64,000 nucleotides of DNA, from assembly GCA_963764825.1 (NCBI GenBank), contig CAVXUA010000005.1, positions 186,001 through 250,000 of the forward strand, read 5' to 3'. The position numbers and the translations under genes were made by a program. This document shows, piece after piece, positions 18,728 through 29,829 of the stretch. Every line of letters starts with the position of its first letter. Within the stretch, counting starts at the first letter, position 1. Under the pieces are notes generated by a model. That model saw only the letters and a list, made by a program, of their open reading frames with translations, made no database searches and was not told the origin of the DNA. The DNA comes from JAZGGS01 sp963764825 (GTDB lineage Bacteria; Bacteroidota; Ignavibacteria; Ignavibacteriales; Ignavibacteriaceae).

Positions 18728-19177
18728 ATGGGTACACATTACAAGGGAACAGCTAAAGAAAAGCTTGCTCTGGATACGTTTATTAAGCTTATACGATCCG
18801 GGAACTTTTTAAGCTCCGGGATAAATTTAATACTTGCTAAAAACTCTTTAACCGAAAGTCAGTTTAATGTGCTTGATGCTCTTTATCATCTAGGTCATCT
18901 TACTCAAAAGAAGATTGGTAAAAAATTACTGAAGAGCGGTGGCAATATAACAATGGTAATCGATAACCTTGAAAAACCAGGGCTGGTTGAACGAAGAAGA
19001 GGTAAAAAAGACAGGCGAACTTTTACAATTCATTTAACGGGTGAAGGAAAAAATAAAATAAAATCGGTAATGCCCGGTATAGTAAAATTTATTAATGAAG
19101 CGATGAATATATTAACAGTGAAAGAGCAGAATGAAATGCAGAAGATGTGTAAAGCTATCGGTTTAAAAAAGAAATAA
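18728..19177 (+). CDS. MarR-family transcriptional regulator
   Basis: 149 residues. Winged helix about residues 40-110: LTESQFNVLDALYHLGHLTQ, then IGKKLLKSGGNITMVIDNLE, then the wing GLVERRRGKKDRRTFTIHLT, ending with the dimerisation helices. The order and the DRR in the wing are standard for MarR. These repressors usually respond to small aromatic or oxidative signals. Its target is not clear; the upstream GlsB-type gene is the closest candidate. The stop lies immediately beside the stop of the convergent sirtuin gene. Confidence 0.9.
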   Translation: MGTHYKGTAKEKLALDTFIKLIRSGNFLSSGINLILAKNSLTESQFNVLDALYHLGHLTQKKIGKKLLKSGGNITMVIDNLEKPGLVERRRGKKDRRTFTIHLTGEGKNKIKSVMPGIVKFINEAMNILTVKEQNEMQKMCKAIGLKKK

Positions 19178-19178
19178 A

Positions 19179-19922
19179 CTACTCCTTTCCGGTAGCACTC
19201 TTATAACCATCAAGAATTTCGGGAAGCACCTTTCCAGACTTTCCCAAAAAAGAATAATCTGCAATTGAAGAAACCTCAGTCTGCTCAATATTTATTTCCA
19301 CTATTACGGCACCCCCTTGTTTGGCTACAGAAACCAGCCCGGCGGCAGGATAAACTACCGCCGAGGTTCCTACAACAAAAAACATACTGCTGTTAAAAGA
19401 TGCAGATTCGCCACCCCTAAATTGATCTTCAGGAAGCATTTCACCAAACCAAACAACATCAGGACGAATCAACCCGCCGCACTTGCACTTTGGCACACCT
19501 TTACTAAAATCTAATTCTTCATTGTAAAATTCTTTACAGTCAACACAAAAATTCCGTTCTATGTTTCCATGTAGTTCAAATATATCATTACTGCCGGCAC
19601 GCCTGTGAAGGTTATCTATATTCTGAGTTACAACTGTAACTTTATCAAAATATTTTTGCATTTCCGCAATTGTAATATGTCCTTCATTCGGCTGTGCATC
19701 ATGAATAATTTTTTTACGGTGATTATACCATTCCCACACCATTTCAGGGTTAGTTATAAATGCATTAAAGTTTGCCAGTTCTTCCGGTCTAAATTTTTTC
19801 CAAAGGCCCTCTTTACCACGAAATGTTGGGATCCCGCTTTCTGCCGAAATTCCAGCCCCGGTAAAGAACACAAGTGAAATAGCATCTCTAAGTTTATTTA
19901 TAAACTCCTGTTCTATTATCAA
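19179..19922 (-). CDS. cobB: NAD-dependent protein deacylase, SIR2 family
   Basis: 247 residues with the sirtuin signature FFTGAGISAESGIPTFRG, the NAD pocket QNIDNLHRRAGS, catalytic His in ELHGN, and a zinc site of two pairs (CVDC and CKCGG). The GLIRPDVVWFGEMLP segment is also present. This is the short bacterial CobB class. Its ATG overlaps the TGA of the upstream TPR gene as ATGA, so the two are translationally coupled. It removes acyl groups from lysines using NAD. Confidence 0.94.
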   Translation of the reverse strand: MIIEQEFINKLRDAISLVFFTGAGISAESGIPTFRGKEGLWKKFRPEELANFNAFITNPEMVWEWYNHRKKIIHDAQPNEGHITIAEMQKYFDKVTVVTQNIDNLHRRAGSNDIFELHGNIERNFCVDCKEFYNEELDFSKGVPKCKCGGLIRPDVVWFGEMLPEDQFRGGESASFNSSMFFVVGTSAVVYPAAGLVSVAKQGGAVIVEINIEQTEVSSIADYSFLGKSGKVLPEILDGYKSATGKE

Positions 19923-20710
19923 TCTTCCAATTCTTCATTTACTTCAACAAGAAGTTCATTAGCTTCCTGCAAATATTTAACGTCATCTTCCAGTATGCGC
20001 GGTGCTTTTTGAACCAATAATAAATTTTCCTTTGCAAGTTCATATTCATCTTCTTCAATATATGCTTTTGCCAGATCGAGATGATACATTCTGAAATTTG
20101 GTTTTAATTTAATTGCCGTTTCAAACTCCCTTATAGAAACATCCATATCTCCCCAGCCAAGACCAAGCGGTAATCTTAACAAGTATGCTTTTTCACAAAC
20201 TTTTGAATGAGTTCTTCCAAGAACATAATGTGCAAGCGACTGGTAATAACTTCCGCCGTTACCAAGTTCAATTGCCCTTTCGCTGTCATCCTTAACATCA
20301 CCCACGGTTCCGATGGCAGAAAAGACCCCTTCGAAAAGTGCAATTCTTCCATTTGCAATTGCACGTCTTACATACGGAATGGATTGGTCTGGGGCAAGCA
20401 TAACAGAGCTGTCGGCGTATGCAAACGACTTTTCATAAATATCAATTTTTGCATCTTCTTCCTCACCAGTATCCTCGGGCATTTTTGCACCAATGTTAGC
20501 ATATGCTCTGCTTATCCGCCAAAAAATTTCCCAGTTAGCAGGACTCATTTCATTCGCTTCAAGGAAAGTTTCCAGGGCTTTTTGATGATCGAATTCTTTA
20601 TCGTATTTATCCCCTTCCCCAATCAGATCTTCAACTGTTTGAGAATATGAACTGCTTACAAAAGCAGAAACAGTTAATAAAAACAGGGTAGCAAAGGTAA
20701 AAAGTTTCAT
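19919..20710 (-). CDS. Secreted TPR-repeat protein
   Basis: 263 residues. A signal peptide (MKLFTFATLFLLTVSAFVSSSYSQ) is followed by TPR units such as YDKEFDHQKALETFLEANEM, WRISRAYANIGAK, AIKLKPNFRMYHLDLAKAYI and DEYELAKENLLLV. The repeats predict a periplasmic or outer-membrane scaffold. It lies between the YhaM-type nuclease gene (15 bases upstream) and the sirtuin gene (ATGA overlap), forming a three-gene unit without an obvious common theme. Function unknown. Confidence 0.8.
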   Translation of the reverse strand: MKLFTFATLFLLTVSAFVSSSYSQTVEDLIGEGDKYDKEFDHQKALETFLEANEMSPANWEIFWRISRAYANIGAKMPEDTGEEEDAKIDIYEKSFAYADSSVMLAPDQSIPYVRRAIANGRIALFEGVFSAIGTVGDVKDDSERAIELGNGGSYYQSLAHYVLGRTHSKVCEKAYLLRLPLGLGWGDMDVSIREFETAIKLKPNFRMYHLDLAKAYIEEDEYELAKENLLLVQKAPRILEDDVKYLQEANELLVEVNEELED

Positions 20711-20725
20711 ATTATTCCTTTTAAA

Positions 20726-21724
20726 TTAATCGAATAAAGTGTTGTTTAATTTTTCCTCTTGTTCGGGAGATAGTTCGTGATTATAAAGATCGGTTTGTGC
20801 CAGGGCTATAAACTTTGTCCAGCCACGACCAGATTTTTTTTCAGTGGAAAGTGCATTTTTATATGCATTCACTTTTGCACTTAGTTCATCTGCCTGGTAG
20901 AGTGCAATTGCTTCAATTGTTTTAGGAACAACCGGCGATGCGTATTCCAGTTTACCCTGGTGACTTAATACAAGGTGTATCAAATTATTTTTTAGTTCTA
21001 TTGAGAAGTCCGGTAATGATTTTGCTTCCTCACTAATTATGATTGCTGCAATTACTATGTGCCCTAAAAGTTTCCCTTTATCTGTATACTCAAAAGCTGA
21101 ATCGTATTTAAGCTCTTCAGTTTTTCCAAAATCGTGAAGCATTGCCCCTGAGATTAACAAGTCCCTGTTTATTTCGGGATGAAAATCAGACATAAGATCA
21201 CAAATTTTAATTATTTCAAGTGTGTGCTCAATTAATCCATGAATGTAACCATGACGCCATAATTTACCTGCGGGTGCTAAAGTGAAGTTAGTTAATCGAT
21301 CGCCGGAAAATATTCTACCTAAAAGAGTTTTAAGCTGTTTGTTTGAAATTTTGTCAATCCTGTTTTCAAACTCCTCAACCATTTTACCCAAATCATGCTC
21401 CGATTTTGGAAGGAATTCTGCTGGGAAAATATTATCAGAAGGTGAAAGTAGGCGTATTTTCGAAATTCTTATTTGAGGAGCTCCCTGGAATTCTTCAATT
21501 GATCCATCAACTTTTACAACATCACCAACTTTCGAATTATTAGCCAAGCTGTTAAAATTTTCCCACACGTTAGCATTTAACGCAATAGATTGGTCCTGCA
21601 ACACGAGGGAAAGATATTCTTTGCCAGCTTTTGTTGTTCGAATGTCCAGCCGGCTTATAAGCAGATAGTGATCAACAGTATCGCCGCGCTCTAATTCTTT
21701 TAATTCAGTCTGCTCAAGCATCAT
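20726..21724 (-). CDS. yhaM: YhaM-type 3'-5' exoribonuclease (OB-fold plus HD domain)
   Basis: 332 residues. The N-terminal OB-fold (about 1-95) shows DHYLLISRLDIRTTKAGKEY and GDVVKVDGSIEEFQGAPQIR. The HD domain includes GYIHGLIEHTLEIIKICD, LISGAMLHDFGKTEELKY, IAAIIISEEA and NLIHLVLSHQGKLEY. This order and length match YhaM/CBF1-type metal-dependent 3'-5' exoribonucleases. It starts the operon with the TPR and sirtuin genes. Confidence 0.88.
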   Translation of the reverse strand: MMLEQTELKELERGDTVDHYLLISRLDIRTTKAGKEYLSLVLQDQSIALNANVWENFNSLANNSKVGDVVKVDGSIEEFQGAPQIRISKIRLLSPSDNIFPAEFLPKSEHDLGKMVEEFENRIDKISNKQLKTLLGRIFSGDRLTNFTLAPAGKLWRHGYIHGLIEHTLEIIKICDLMSDFHPEINRDLLISGAMLHDFGKTEELKYDSAFEYTDKGKLLGHIVIAAIIISEEAKSLPDFSIELKNNLIHLVLSHQGKLEYASPVVPKTIEAIALYQADELSAKVNAYKNALSTEKKSGRGWTKFIALAQTDLYNHELSPEQEEKLNNTLFD

Positions 21725-21845
21725 TATTTATCAAAAAAACTATTTCAACTTAAGAAAATCATTAATTAAAAGTAATCAATTTTACTATGACAAAGTTACT
21801 TTATCTGTTCTCTGCACATTATTCATTGTTTTACATTTTTCCAGG

Positions 21846-23328
21846 TTAGCTGAATATTGAGTCTAGTCTTTCAATTAAAAGTTCAGAATTAATCGGTTTA
21901 ATTGGAAGTGTTTTTATTCCGAGTTCCTGGTAACTTTTTTAACCAGCTCTGTATCAGATTTAATAAGAGCAATCACAGGAATATTAAGATTTTTGTTCTC
22001 CCTTTTCATAGTCTGAACAAACTGTGAACCATCCATAAGCGGCATATCGTGTTCAGTTAAAATAAGAGAGGGCAAATAAGTTGATATAAGACCTAACGCC
22101 TCGAATCCGTTTGCCGCGCCCAGAATTTTAAAAGAGGGATACTTATCTGTAATAATTATTTCATATTCGGCTCTCAACCAATCATCTTTAATAATAAGTA
22201 AAACTGTGTTTGCCGAAGATGGAATAGTAAAATGAAACTCGCCTCCCTTACCTTCTTCCGAATACAACCAGATCTCGCCTCTATGCTTTTCTATAATCTG
22301 TTTTGCAAGAGTAAGACCTAACCCTGTCCCTTTTTCTCCTTTTGTTCCTTCGGTTGAAAATAATTTTCCTATTTTAAAAAGTTTTTCTTTGTTTATATCC
22401 GAAATACCTACACCCTCATCTTTAACAACAAATTCTACAAAGTCTTCGTTAAAAACATTTGCTGTTACTTCTACAAATCATTTTCCCTGGAGAATTTTAC
22501 TGCATTGCTGATAAGATTTGTAATTACCTCATTTAGCAGCCGTTCATCTGCATCTACATAAATCGAATCAGGAATATTAACTTTAATATCTACATTCTTT
22601 TTTACTGCAATCCTGGTAAGATGAGAAACACAATTAAACACGGAACTTTGCAAATGAATCCGGTTGTGTTCAATTTTTATCCTACCAGTTTGAAGCCGCG
22701 ACCAATCGAGTAAATAATTTATCATCTGCAGCTGGTTCTGCGATGAATCATTAATATAGCTAAGGTATTCGGTTCTTTCCTTCTCAGAAATACTAGATTC
22801 GTTAAGCAGAATTTCTGAAAAACCAAGTATGCTTGTAAACGGAGCTCTTAGATCGTGGGAGAGAACTGAAATAAAATTATCTTTTGAGGAGTTAAGTTCT
22901 TTTAATTCTTCAATGCGTTTGTTAAGTTCGTTCAGTTTACTTTTTGTTTTGGAAATGTCTGTTACTCTTCCGACATATTCAGTGATGCTACCTTTTTCAT
23001 TACGACTGACATTTATTTCTTCTTTTATCCAGGTTATTTCCCCATTTTTTCTCTTAATCCTGTAATCGAGTTCAGTGTGTGTTTTTGAAACATCATCTTC
23101 AAACTGATCAATCAATTTTCTGTAATCAGGAAGGTCTTCTTTAAGAATAAGATCCTTATACTTACCGGGGAGAGATCGAATTTCATCAGAAGAATAACCT
23201 GTAACTGATGAAACATTATCGGAGTAAAAATAATTTTGCTCTTCACCATTGATATTAAGAGACCAAAAAAATTCATCTTTAAATTTGTTGGCAAACCGGT
23301 CCGTAATTTTCTCAAATTGGTTATTCAT
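21846..23328 (-). CDS. Hybrid PAS histidine kinase with degenerate receiver (frameshifted)
   Basis: A soluble kinase of about 490 residues once joined across shifts near 22475 and 21935. Order: PAS/PAC about 15-130 (TGYSSDEIRSL, TWIKEEINVSRNEKGSITEY), HisKA with VLSHDLRAPFTSIL, the ATPase with NLISNAVKFSREN, a GVGISD region, GTGLGLTLAKQIIEKH and GGEFHFTIP, then a receiver domain starting TVLLIIKDD. In the receiver the usual phospho-acceptor position reads E (LILTEHDMPLMDG) instead of D, while the terminal lysine (LPIKPI) is kept. It has no membrane helix. The gene is monocistronic. Confidence 0.85.
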
Positions 23329-23438
23329 AGAAGTAAAAAATAATAATTAAGTTCCTGAATAACACGTGCTACAATTATCACCTTAGAAATTCATCAAATA
23401 AAGCAAATATTTTGATCCAATTATTCAGGTTATTGTCT

Positions 23439-24610
23439 TTACACAATAAACACTTTTGCAACATCAACTAATAGTGAAGGATTGTTTATCAGCGCAGTGG
23501 TAAAAACTTTTCCAAGTGTTCGTTTTTCCAATGGTACTTTAGAAGCAGCGTGAGCTATACTGTTAAACTTATCATCTGAAAAATTGAATATCCCTTCCTT
23601 CAACTTGTTAAAAGTTACATGTCTTTTACCAAGCCGGTCATTCCATGCTTTGTCATAAGTTAAAAGATGATCTAACTTATTCATCTTAACAGCTTCGGCA
23701 GCAATTCTGCCAGCTATGCTTCCACCAATCATTCCGCTGGCAATACCTCCGCCGCTAAGCGGATTAACCTGCCTTGCAGCATCGCCAACAAGTGCGATAC
23801 CTGGTGCCGATATTTTTTCTAAACCAGGAGTACTCGGAACACCCCCTGCGATTGTTGTTAATACCGGCGCATTTGGATAATGTTTTTGCATAAATGAATC
23901 TAGAAAGGATTGTGCGGATCTTTTTTTGCCAATCATTCCACTAACACCCAAACCAATATTTGCTGTATCATCACCTTTAGGAAAGACCCAGAAATAACCT
24001 TCGGGAGCAACATTTTTACCAAAATAAAAGTAGAGAGTATCCTGGTTGATATTAATATTTGATGCAGTTATTTGCACACAACATTCCATATCCCTGAAAT
24101 CGATATGGTAGTTAATCCTGCCCATCTTCCAACTCTCGATTCAACTCCATCTGCAGCAATTACAATTTTGGCTTTTAATTCTTTCTGCTCTCCCTGGTGT
24201 TCATATTTCACTCCACAGACTTTATCATTTTCAAATAGCAAACCATTAACATAAGCACGAGTTAAAATCTGCACACCTTCTTTTGCAGCACTCTTCGCCA
24301 ACTCGTAATCGAAGATTCTTCTTTCGAGAACATAACCTTCATCCTTAGAATCGAATTGAACAACAACTTCTGTATCATCCGGCGCAATCATCGCAAATTT
24401 ATTTATATGCGCCCTTATCCATCGTTCATCGGAATCGATAAATTCTTCGACACCCGCTTTGCTAATAGCTTCGCCACATCTAACCGGGTAACCTACGTCT
24501 CTATCCTTTTCAAGCATTAAAACAGAAACACCTTGCTCTGCTGCAAACCTTGCTGCCATTGATCCGGCAGGACCAGCACCAACAACTATTATGTCATAAT
24601 CGTGTTGCAC
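23439..24610 (-). CDS. Geranylgeranyl reductase-family FAD protein (frameshifted)
   Basis: GTG start at 24610 (first residues MQHDYDIIVVGAGPAGSMAA), giving the Rossmann FAD motif, then the family's DVGYPVRCGEAISKAG. After a shift near 24104 it continues HIDFRDMECCVQ, GYFWVFPKGDDTANIGLGVS and the second FAD motif APGIALVGDAARQVNPLSGG. Total about 390 residues, standard for this family, which reduces isoprenoid double bonds. The start overlaps by one base the stop of a ferredoxin gene, which probably supplies electrons. The product is probably a partly or fully saturated prenyl chain, as for quinone or polyprenol tails; the substrate is inferred, not seen. Confidence 0.88.
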
Positions 24611-24798
24611 TAAACAGGTATTCCTTCTTTGTTAAATTGAATAACCTCAATAGGGCAGCTCCAAATACATTTTGAACAGTTTGTACATCGCTCATCAATT
24701 ATAGAAATTTCTGCTTCTTTCAGCTCTATCGCGTCTTCCGGGCAAATTCCAACACAGCAGCCGCAAAAATCACATTTATCCGGAAGGATTTCAATCAT
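24610..24798 (-). CDS. 2x[4Fe-4S] ferredoxin
   Basis: About 62 residues from MIEILPDKCDFC; an upstream in-frame start at 24831 would add 11 residues without homology. Two clusters are predicted from CDFCGCCVGICPEDA and CTNCSKCIWSCPIEVI. It is one base from overlap-coupling with the GTG of the geranylgeranyl reductase gene. The pairing implies a dedicated electron donor for double-bond reduction. Confidence 0.9.
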   Translation of the reverse strand: MIEILPDKCDFCGCCVGICPEDAIELKEAEISIIDERCTNCSKCIWSCPIEVIQFNKEGIPV

Positions 24799-25017
24799 CA
24801 ATATTCCGGTTTTAGCTTTCCTTAATTGCATAACGATTCAGAATTTAAATGTGTTAATTTCAAATTAAAAATTAGTTGAACTTTGCTGAATTTTCAAAAG
24901 TGAAGTTACTTAAAGATGGCTTTATATTAAAGCACCTATGTTTATATTAAGCTTAGTACTACTTAACTAATTAAAAAAATTATTATGTTGTTTAGCAGAA
25001 AATATTAAATCTATTAT

Positions 25018-27205
25018 ATGGCTAAAACTAAAAAGTTCGGAACATTCAGCGGAGTATTTACACCCTCCATCTTAACAATACTTGGTGTTATAATGTATTT
25101 ACGACTCCCCTGGATTGTTGGGCAGGCGGGACTGTTTGCAGCACTTGGTATTATACTTATAGCTCACTTAATTTCCATCACAACCGGGCTTAGTGTTTCA
25201 TCAATTGCAACTGATAAAAAAGTAAAAGCCGGTGGAACTTATTATATGATCTCCCGGAGTTTAGGGTTGCCTATCGGCGGAACCTTAGGTCTTGCACTTT
25301 TTGTCGGCTTATCATTCAGCGTAAGTTTATATCTAATAGGATTTTCTGAAACTTTTTTAGCTTACTGGGGTTTTGAAGTATCTAAAACTACTATTAGAAT
25401 AACTGGAACCATTGTGCTGCTTTTTGTAACCGGCATAACTTTTCTAAGCACAACGCTTGCAATAAGAACCCAGTTTTATATTATGGCAGCAATTGTTCTT
25501 TCCCTCTCTTCAATAATCTTCGGTAGTCATTCTTTCGAACCATCAAAAATTCTACTTACACCAACCTCCGATGCAGTTCCTTTCATAGTGATGTTCGGAA
25601 TATTTTTTCCTGCAGTAACCGGATTTGAAGCAGGAGTTTCGATGTCGGGCGATTTACAGGATTCTAAAAAATCAATTCCAAAGGGAACCATCTCTGCAAT
25701 ATTAGTTGGATTGATAGTCTATATCTGTCTTGTATTTTTCTTTTCATACACTGTGGAATCGGGAATACTTGTTAACGACCCGCAGGTATTGTTAAAAATT
25801 GCGTTCCTTCCTGAACTTGTTATTGCAGGTATTTGGGGCGCAACTCTTTCATCGGCTTTTGGCAGTATTCTGGGAGCTCCACGAATTTTACAGGCAACAG
25901 CAAAAGATAAAATCACTCCAAAATTTTTTAGTAAAGGATTTGGAGTACTTAATGAACCAAGGAACGCATTGCTTTTAACTTTTGCGATCGCTGAAGCAGG
26001 AATTCTTATTGGTGAGTTGGATGTTATTGCAAGAATTGTTTCGATGTTCTTCATCACGGCATATGGATTTTTAAACCTAAGCTGTGCAATTGAAAACTGG
26101 GCAGGTTCTGATTTTCATCCCGAATTCAGAATTCCTATGTGGGTTAGTTTACTTGGTGCAGCTGCATGTTTTGTTGTTATGATTCAACTTGATCTGCTTG
26201 CCATGATATTAGCCACAGTACTCCTTGGCGCACTTTTTACTTACCTGCAAAGGCAAGAGCTAAAACTTAATAGCGGTAATGCATGGAATGGTTTTTGGGA
26301 TTCAGTAGTAAGGTTCGGCTTAATAAAATTAAAAAACGAAAAAATTGAATGGAGAAACTGGAGACCGAATATCATACTTTTTAGCGGGGGAAGTTATGCG
26401 CGCCCATATTTGATTGATCTTGGAAAAGTACTCGTTGGCAAACTTGGAATTCTTTCTAATTTCGATTTAATAGAGAATACATCTTCCGAATTATTATTTA
26501 CAAAAGCAGAGCAATCAGTTAAACAAGAAGGTGAAGAAGATGAAGATGACAAGGGTGTTTTTACAAGGAGACATGAGTGCAGAGATATTTATGAAGGGAT
26601 GGAAATTATTGCAAGCATGTACGGGTTTTCAGGAGTTGAACCAAATACAATTTTTATGGGATGGCCAAAGCAAACAAAAAAGCCAATGAAGTTTGCCCAC
26701 CTGCTTAAACGGCTAAATGATCTCGATTATAACTCACTCCTTTTAAATTATGATGATGAAAAAGGGTTTGGTGATAAAAAGAAAATTGATATCTGGTGGC
26801 GTGGCGGAGGTAATAATTTTTCGCTGGCAGCAACTCTTGCAAGGTATATTATTTCTGGTGACGACTGGCGTGATACTGAAATACGTTTGTTAACCATTAA
26901 AGATAAATATTCAAACGCAAGAGTTCTTGAATATGAAACTAAACGGGTTTTGAAATACTTTAAGGATTGATGCAACAGCAAAAATTATTGAAAACACGAA
27001 TGAAGAAAGAAATATTTTTGATATCTTCCGCGAAGAATCACAAAATTCAGATCTTTCTATGTTCGGTATACCACCCATAGATGAGGAAAATCCAGCTGGT
27101 TACATTGAAAATATAAATTCATTGTTAAATAATGTAGGGACTACTCTGCTCATTAATGCATCATCATTCTTTACAGAGATTAAGAGTACAGAAGAACAGG
27201 ATTGA
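25018..27205 (+). CDS. SLC12-type cation-chloride cotransporter-like permease (frameshifted near the end)
   Basis: The N-terminal part has the SLC12/APC opening GVFTPSILTILGVIMYLRLP, then WIVGQAGLFAALGIILIAHL and the KAGGTYYMISRSLGLPIGG motif, with about 12 helices to residue 420. A cytosolic C-terminal domain follows (NIILFSGGSYARPYLIDLGK, KIDIWWRGGGNNFSLAATLA). The first frame ends at 26970 after VLKYFKD. A shift near 26965 continues into RIDATAKIIENTNEE and ends KSTEEQD at 27205, for about 729 residues. Eukaryotic members move Na+/K+/Cl-. The bacterial substrate is not known. Confidence 0.88.
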
Positions 27206-27217
27206 AACAGGGATCAG

Positions 27218-29101
27218 TTAGGTAAGTTCTTTATCGCTTAATTCTTCTCTTAATTTTTTCTTCTCCTCTTCAAGTTCTTTATTGGCGTGCATTAAATTAA
27301 TGTGCGCTTCTTCATCTTCAGCCAATTCAAGTTCACGGTGATTTGTTAATATCTGTTCATCTATTTTCTCAAACCTGAATCGCAGAATAATATCCTTAGC
27401 ATACTTTAGGACTATCATCTCATCAGTTATACCGGGAAAGCGGTTATCCCAGTTGCTACTAATGGAATGTTTATCGAATGTAATTTCGCGCACATAAGTT
27501 TCAAGCTGTTCATCTTGCAAATTTGTAAATACGAAATCGGCGGTAACATTTTCATCCTTTTGAAACTCATTTTTAATAATGATTACTATTTTACGATGAA
27601 ATCCCTCTGCAAATTCATCGGGTTGGATGTATTTGAAAAGAAATTCTTTAATATTTTTATCAGACTCGAATAGGAGCTTAATTATTTCTGTTTCCAGATT
27701 ATATATTACCGGCGATTCAATTCTTGATTCGGTAAGTGCAAGCGTGCTGGTTGTCGAATCATCTTTTGCTTTAATTTTTATTCTACTTCTTTCAAACTTT
27801 TCTACTTGGTTAATCTGCTTAATAAGCTCACTCTCCAAAAGTTTTTCGCGTATATTAAACTTCTTCGCAATGTTCTTAAGTAAAAGGAGTCCGTTTTAGC
27901 TCATCACTTATTAAAGCAACAGGTTTAACCAGCTCTCTTATTGCCTCTGCTGCAGTTGCAGGGTCATCAAACTTACCAAGGGAATCGTAATAACGTGTTT
28001 GGTATTCAAGAAAATTTTCCGCTTTTTTAATTAATTCATCAAATTCATCTTTCCCATATTTATTTACAAAAGAATCGGGATCTTCTCCTTCGGGAAGTGA
28101 AACTATTTTTACCTCCATAGCTCTTTTTAAAAGAAGTTCAATACTCCTCATCGAAGCTTTTATCCCTGCAGTATCTGAATCGAAAAGGAGCACAACATTT
28201 TTTGTATACCTGCTTAAAAGCTGAACCTGGTCGTCTGTTAGAGCAGTGCCCGAAACCGCAACAACATTCTTTGCCCCGTTCTGGTAAAGCGATATCAGGT
28301 CCATGTAACCTTCAACTAAAATCGCTTTATCAAGTTTCCTTATATCATCTTTTGCATGAGATAGACCGTAAAGTGTTCTTCCTTTAATATAAACTAGTGA
28401 TTCGGGTGAGTTTAAATACTTGGCTGATTTTTCTTTATCATCCAGGATTCTTCCTGCAAAAGCAACTACTCTTCCGTTTGGTGAAAAGATCGGGAAGATT
28501 ATCCTGCCGGAAAGTTTATCATAAACTCTGCCTTCCTTATTTCTTCCGACTAAACCAAGGGCAACAATTTTATCTTCATCAAAACCTTTTTCTTTGCTGA
28601 AATTTAGAAAGTTTTCCCAGCCGCGCAGTGCGTAACCCAATCCAAACGTGCGCATTGTTTGCGTTTTTATATTTCGTTTCTGAAAATATTCTCTGGCAAA
28701 TTTTCCTTCATCATCATTAAGTAAAAGATTAGAAAAATATTTTGCTGTTTCCGTATTTATATCGTAATATATTTCCTGCTCAGTTTGCTGCTCGCTGTAA
28801 CCGGTTTGTTCGTAATCGATTGTAATTCCCAATTGCTCTGCAAGCTGCTGCACAGATTCAACAAAAGAGATTTTCTGGAACTCCATTAAAAATTTAAATA
28901 CGTTGCCGCCAGTGTGGCAGCCGAAACAATGGAATATCTGTTTCTCTTCACTTACAGTAAAAGATGGTGTTTTTTCGTTATGGAAGGGCACAAACCGATG
29001 TAATTTTTGCCTCTTTTACGCAGCTGCACAAACTCAGAAACAACATCAACAACGCTGGCTGAAGTTCTTACTTCTTCTATTTTAGATTCGGGTATTCTCA
29101 T
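27218..29101 (-). CDS. dnaG: DNA primase (frameshifted)
   Basis: The start ATG at 29101 gives MRIPESKIEEVRTSASVVDV, then the zinc-binding domain (FHNEKTPSFTVSEEKQIFHC, FGCHTGGN). One base is missing in a C run near 28985, which breaks the first frame in the CPFHNEK motif. The Toprim core is complete: AILVEGYMDLISLYQNGAKN, VVAVSGTALTDDQVQLL and VVLLFDSDTAGIKAS. A shift near 27870 leads into the C-terminal helicase-binding region (NIREKLLESELIKQI to REELSDKELT). About 625 residues in total. As an essential gene it should be intact, so both breaks are probably sequence errors. Confidence 0.93.
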
Positions 29102-29237
29102 ATTTATTTATACACCTATGGTGTAAATATACACTTAACAGCAGGAATTGTGAAGATTAAAAAAAGTATATTTAATATCGAATAATCAATTTATTTATAT
29201 TTGCAATTATTAATGATAGGAATAGCATTTTAAATAT

Positions 29238-29761
29238 ATGAGCTTAGTAAATAAAAATAGTGTGCTTCTGTTTCTTCCTGCAAAGGATTTTAACGAAGAA
29301 GAATATTCCATTGTAAGAAAACTTTTACTAAAGTACGATAAAAATATTTTCATCACTTCGGATGACCATTATGTTTGCTCTGGAAGTAAGGGAATGAAGG
29401 TTAAATCGGATACAAGTTTTTATAATATTAACATAAAGAACTTTGCAGCGTTAGTTCTTGTTGGCGGGGAAGGAAGCAAAGCTTACTGGGATAATGAAAA
29501 ATTGCATACTATAACAAGGATTTTTAACGATGCTCAATAAAGTAATCGGGGCAATTTGCTCTTCGCCTATAATTTTAGCAAAAGCAGGAATTCTTAAAGA
29601 ATAAAACAGCAACTTGTTATTATAAAGATAAAAACGAGTTGATGAATTTAGGAATAGATTACCAGGACAGAGCAGTAGTAACCGATAAAAATATCGTAAC
29701 CTCAAATGGCTCACAATCTGCCGCACAGTTTACCGAAGCAGTTCTTCATTTAATAAAATAA
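29238..29761 (+). CDS. DJ-1/PfpI-family protein (frameshifted)
   Basis: About 170 residues after joining. The first frame has SVLLFLPAKDFNEEEYSIVR and FAALVLVGGEGSKAYWDNEK and stops at 29540. The second has NKVIGAICSSPIILAKAGIL, holding the family nucleophile Cys in AICSSP. After another shift near 29598 it continues KTATCYYKDKNELMNLG, VVTDKNIVTSNGSQSAAQFT and AVLHLIK. The order and length match DJ-1/PfpI proteins, which include chaperone-like and glyoxalase activities. Function here undecided. Confidence 0.85.
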
Positions 29762-29829
29762 TTATTAAAGTGTTCTAAATATCCGCCATTTATCTAAAGT
29801 ATTGTTGAAGCAAAAACTATTTAAGTTTG

